A DNA stretch of 15,341 nucleotides from Anaerolineales bacterium (lineage in GTDB: Bacteria; Chloroflexota; Anaerolineae; Promineifilales; Promineifilaceae): contig JAGQGA010000051.1 in assembly GCA_020432595.1 (NCBI GenBank), positions 1 to 15,341 on the forward strand. The letters are read 5' to 3'. Numbering within the stretch: position 1 is the stretch's first letter; the number at the start of each line of letters is the position of its first letter. The position numbers were made by a program, and so were the translations under genes. The notes under the pieces were generated by a model. The model saw only the letters and a list, made by a program, of their open reading frames with translations, was not told the origin of the DNA and ran no database searches. Shown one piece after another: positions 13,482 through 15,341 of this stretch.

Positions 13482-15110
13482 ATGAATAATCCCCAAGTAT
13501 TACACTGGTGGCAAAGCGGCGTGGTGTACCAGATTTACCCGCGCAGCTTTCAAGACACAAATGGTGATGGCGTTGGCGATTTAGAAGGCATCATTCAGCG
13601 ACTTGATTATTTGAATGATGGTACCCCCAACTCCCTTGGCATTGATGCCATCTGGATTAGCCCTTTCTACCCGTCGCCGATGAAAGATTTTGGCTACGAT
13701 GTGGCCGACTATTGCGATGTTGACCCGATGTTTGGCGACCTGGCAACCTTTGACCGCCTTGTAGAAGCCGCCCACGCCCGCAGCATCAAGGTCATCATTG
13801 ACTGGGTTCCCAACCACACTTCCGACCAGCACCCTTGGTTTGTTGAATCGCGCCGCAGCCGCGACAACGCCAAGCGGGATTGGTACATCTGGCGCGATGC
13901 CAAGCCCGACGGCTCGCTGCCCAACAACTGGGGCAGCTTTTTTGGCGGCCCGGCGTGGACGTGGGATGAAGCGACCGGGCAATATTACCTGCATCAATTT
14001 GTGCCAGAGCAGCCGGAACTCAACTGGCGCAACCCTGACGTAAAAGCTGCCATGTTTGACACCTTGCGCTTTTGGCTGGATCGCGGCGTGGACGGGTTCC
14101 GCATGGATGTCATTGGCCTCATTATCAAAGACGAACAACTGCGCGACAATCCAGCCAACCTCCACGCTCCTGCCAACCTGCCCGAAAACGCCATCTTTCA
14201 CCGCTTGCAGCAAGTCTACAACATGGATCAGGATGAGGTTCACGAGGTGATGAAGGAAATCCGGCAGCTTTTTGATGAATACGAGGGGCGGGTAGCGATT
14301 GGCGAACTGTTTGGGCCGCTGGATCGCTGGGTGAAATATTATGGTGAGCAGGGAGAGGAGCTGCACCTGCCGTTTAATTTTCGGCTGATGGATGAGGGCA
14401 AATGGACGGCCGAAACGATGCAGGGATTGGTGGACGCAATGGAAGGGGTGCTGCCGGATTTTGCCTGGCCGAACTATGTGCTGGGCAACCATGACCGCAT
14501 TCGGCTGGCGAGCCGCTTTGGTGGGCAGGCGCAGGCGCGGCTGGCGGGGATGATGCTGCTGACGCTGCGCGGCACGCCGACGCTGTATTATGGCGATGAA
14601 CTGGGGCTGGAAAATGGCGACATCAAGTCGGAGCAAATGCACGACCCGCAGGGGATTAACCTGGGGGTGGCGTTTACGCGGGACGTGACGAGAACGCCGA
14701 TGCAGTGGGATGCGTCGGCGCAGGCTGGTTTTTCCTCGGTGGAGCCGTGGCTGCCGCTTTCAGCCGATTGTGAAACGCGCAACGTGGCGGTGCAAGGGGC
14801 GCAGCCGGATTCGATGCTGACATTTTACCGTACGCTGCTGTGGCTGCGGCGAGGGTCGGCGGTGCTGCAAGGGGGCAGCTATCGGGCACTGAATTTGCAT
14901 GATGATTGCTTTGTTTATGTGCGGGAACTGAACGGTGAGCGGCTGCTGGTGGCACTGAATTTTGCCGATGCGCCGTGCCGGTTGGATGTGGGGGATGTTG
15001 TGGTGGGGGAAAACGGCCGTTTTCTCCTCTCCACCCATCTAGATCGGGAAGGAACAGTGGGCAAATGGCTGGATTTACGGCCGTTTGAAGGCGTTGTTAT
15101 CACGCTGTAA
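13482..15110 (+). CDS. GH13 alpha-glucosidase / oligo-1,6-glucosidase-like enzyme
   Basis: A 542-residue cytoplasmic glycoside hydrolase family 13 enzyme (no signal peptide) that should release glucose from the non-reducing ends of alpha-glucosides. It begins WWQSGVVYQIYPRSFQDTNGDG, with a D25-x-N-x-D-G calcium-type loop. Conserved regions: D107-W-V-P-N-H112; QPELNW (177-182), the marker of the oligo-1,6-glucosidase group; GFRMDV with R207 and nucleophile D209; IGEL with acid E275; GNHD with transition-state D338. Residue 210 after the nucleophile is Val, as in oligo-1,6-glucosidases, whereas strict alpha-1,4 enzymes usually have Ala; so alpha-1,6 activity (isomaltose-type) is the better guess. 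Domain C is about 465-542. Length is normal and all catalytic residues are present. It is divergent from the secreted hydrolase and 33 bp before a DinB-like gene. Trehalose synthase-like or sucrose-isomerising activity is a less likely alternative. Confidence 0.94.
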   Translation: MNNPQVLHWWQSGVVYQIYPRSFQDTNGDGVGDLEGIIQRLDYLNDGTPNSLGIDAIWISPFYPSPMKDFGYDVADYCDVDPMFGDLATFDRLVEAAHARSIKVIIDWVPNHTSDQHPWFVESRRSRDNAKRDWYIWRDAKPDGSLPNNWGSFFGGPAWTWDEATGQYYLHQFVPEQPELNWRNPDVKAAMFDTLRFWLDRGVDGFRMDVIGLIIKDEQLRDNPANLHAPANLPENAIFHRLQQVYNMDQDEVHEVMKEIRQLFDEYEGRVAIGELFGPLDRWVKYYGEQGEELHLPFNFRLMDEGKWTAETMQGLVDAMEGVLPDFAWPNYVLGNHDRIRLASRFGGQAQARLAGMMLLTLRGTPTLYYGDELGLENGDIKSEQMHDPQGINLGVAFTRDVTRTPMQWDASAQAGFSSVEPWLPLSADCETRNVAVQGAQPDSMLTFYRTLLWLRRGSAVLQGGSYRALNLHDDCFVYVRELNGERLLVALNFADAPCRLDVGDVVVGENGRFLLSTHLDREGTVGKWLDLRPFEGVVITL

Positions 15111-15143
15111 AGCAACAATTTTTGAAAATAGGCAGGTAAAACC

Positions 15144-15341
15144 ATGAGCGACATTCGGAACGAAGATTTTGTAAACGGACTACTCAACGTGTTGGGCGAA
15201 ACATTTGATGAGGTTAATGGCTTTTATTTAGACGGCGGCGACTCCCTCTTTACAACATTGGCAACCGTCTCCGCCGCCGAAGCCTCCATCCCCGTAGGCG
15301 GCAAATGTGCTACGCTGGCGGCGCAGGTCAAACACACGGCT
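15144..15341 (+). CDS. DinB-superfamily protein, 3' part outside the window
   Basis: The first 66 residues run from ATG 15144 to the window edge: a helix around EDFVNGLLNVLGETFDEVNG, then LDGGDSLFTTLATVSAAEAS and GGKCATLAAQVKHT. The pattern GxSLxxTLxxxSAxEAS...ATxAAQVxH is typical of DinB-like four-helix bundle proteins, where a His in this helix can be a metal ligand (here H64). Such proteins are often thiol-dependent enzymes or stress proteins of unknown reaction. A weak AGGT lies about 7 nt upstream as ribosome site. It is 33 bp after the GH13 gene and may be co-transcribed, without an obvious functional link. Confidence 0.72.
   Translation, partial: MSDIRNEDFVNGLLNVLGETFDEVNGFYLDGGDSLFTTLATVSAAEASIPVGGKCATLAAQVKHTA

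Larger units (their letters stand above)
804..15021. repeat. Dispersed palindrome AACGGCCGTT, 16 perfect copies (HIP1-like)
   Basis: Perfect copies start at 804, 1473, 2126, 2181, 2433, 2613, 3277, 5041, 5711, 8313, 8501, 8854, 9305, 12403, 13255 and 15012. Eight extend to the 12-bp palindrome AAACGGCCGTTT (those at 2613, 3277, 5041, 5711, 8501, 9305, 13255 and 15012). Nine-of-ten variants start at 429, 1317, 5209, 8109, 10599 and 15076. Fifteen of the 16 lie inside genes and are read in all three frames: Thr-Ala-Val nine times, Asn-Gly-Arg five times, Arg-Pro once. One copy (2613) is intergenic. The entry spans first to last copy; the sequence between copies is not repeat. Function is unknown. 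Confidence 0.95.

Noticed and set aside
13581..14642. 353-residue minus-strand ORF opposite the GH13 gene
   Set aside because: The plus strand has all GH13 motifs. The antisense product is rich in Arg/His/Gln/Val without any fold signature, and there is no ribosome site.

Overview
The window reads as a chromosomal segment of a free-living bacterium with moderately high GC. Most genes look about 55-65% GC by eye, with two clearly AT-richer stretches. No rRNA, tRNA, plasmid or phage marker is present, so taxonomy is inference only. A member of the Chloroflexota (Anaerolineae/Caldilineae type) is my best guess from the overall style: a lipoprotein class B PBP, abundant small palindromes, and a mixture of carbohydrate enzymes and type IIG restriction genes. 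The strongest genome signature is the 10-bp palindrome AACGGCCGTT. It occurs 16 times exactly, against a chance expectation of about 0.015-0.02, mostly inside genes, where it is read as Thr-Ala-Val, Asn-Gly-Arg or Arg-Pro. It behaves like the HIP1 palindrome of cyanobacteria.

Layout. (1) 1-2591, minus strand: the first 89 residues of a leucine-rich-repeat protein, preceded by a complete lipoprotein penicillin-binding protein with a MecA-like N-terminal domain. (2) 2592-3846: a gene-poor stretch holding a short tandem repeat, a 139-bp nested palindrome, a textbook bidirectional terminator, two small related minus-strand genes (61 and 65 residues) in a probable operon, and a double-hairpin REP-like element. 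(3) 3847-9388, plus strand: a 1247-residue fused type IIG restriction-modification enzyme, followed after 24 bp by a sugar phosphate isomerase/epimerase-like TIM-barrel protein and an APH-family phosphotransferase. The last two are separated by a perfect 20-bp inverted repeat. The middle of the restriction gene (about 5885-6890) is sharply AT-rich, which suggests that its target-recognition half was exchanged. (4) 9427-13329, minus strand: an AT-richer gene for a 1300-residue secreted glycoside hydrolase with a glycoamylase-like (GH144-like) catalytic region, a carbohydrate-binding-like domain, an FnIII-like domain and almost seven 52-residue FG-GAP/VCBS-type calcium-binding repeats. (5) 13482-15341, plus strand, divergent from (4): a GH13 alpha-glucosidase/oligo-1,6-glucosidase-like enzyme, then the start of a DinB-superfamily protein.

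How they may work together: the secreted hydrolase and the GH13 enzyme are divergently transcribed from a 152-bp region whose two leaders are near mirror copies of each other. This is consistent with shared control of extracellular glucan attack and downstream glucosidase activity, although the two enzymes probably act on different linkages. The isomerase and phosphotransferase may be co-transcribed small-molecule (perhaps sugar) enzymes with unknown substrates. The PBP is cell-wall housekeeping or adaptation, and the restriction enzyme is defence. I found no CRISPR array, integrase or IS transposase. I cannot identify a wholly new multi-gene system. The best candidates for something undescribed are the genome-wide palindrome, the pair of small AQxxYxxW proteins and the mosaic restriction gene.
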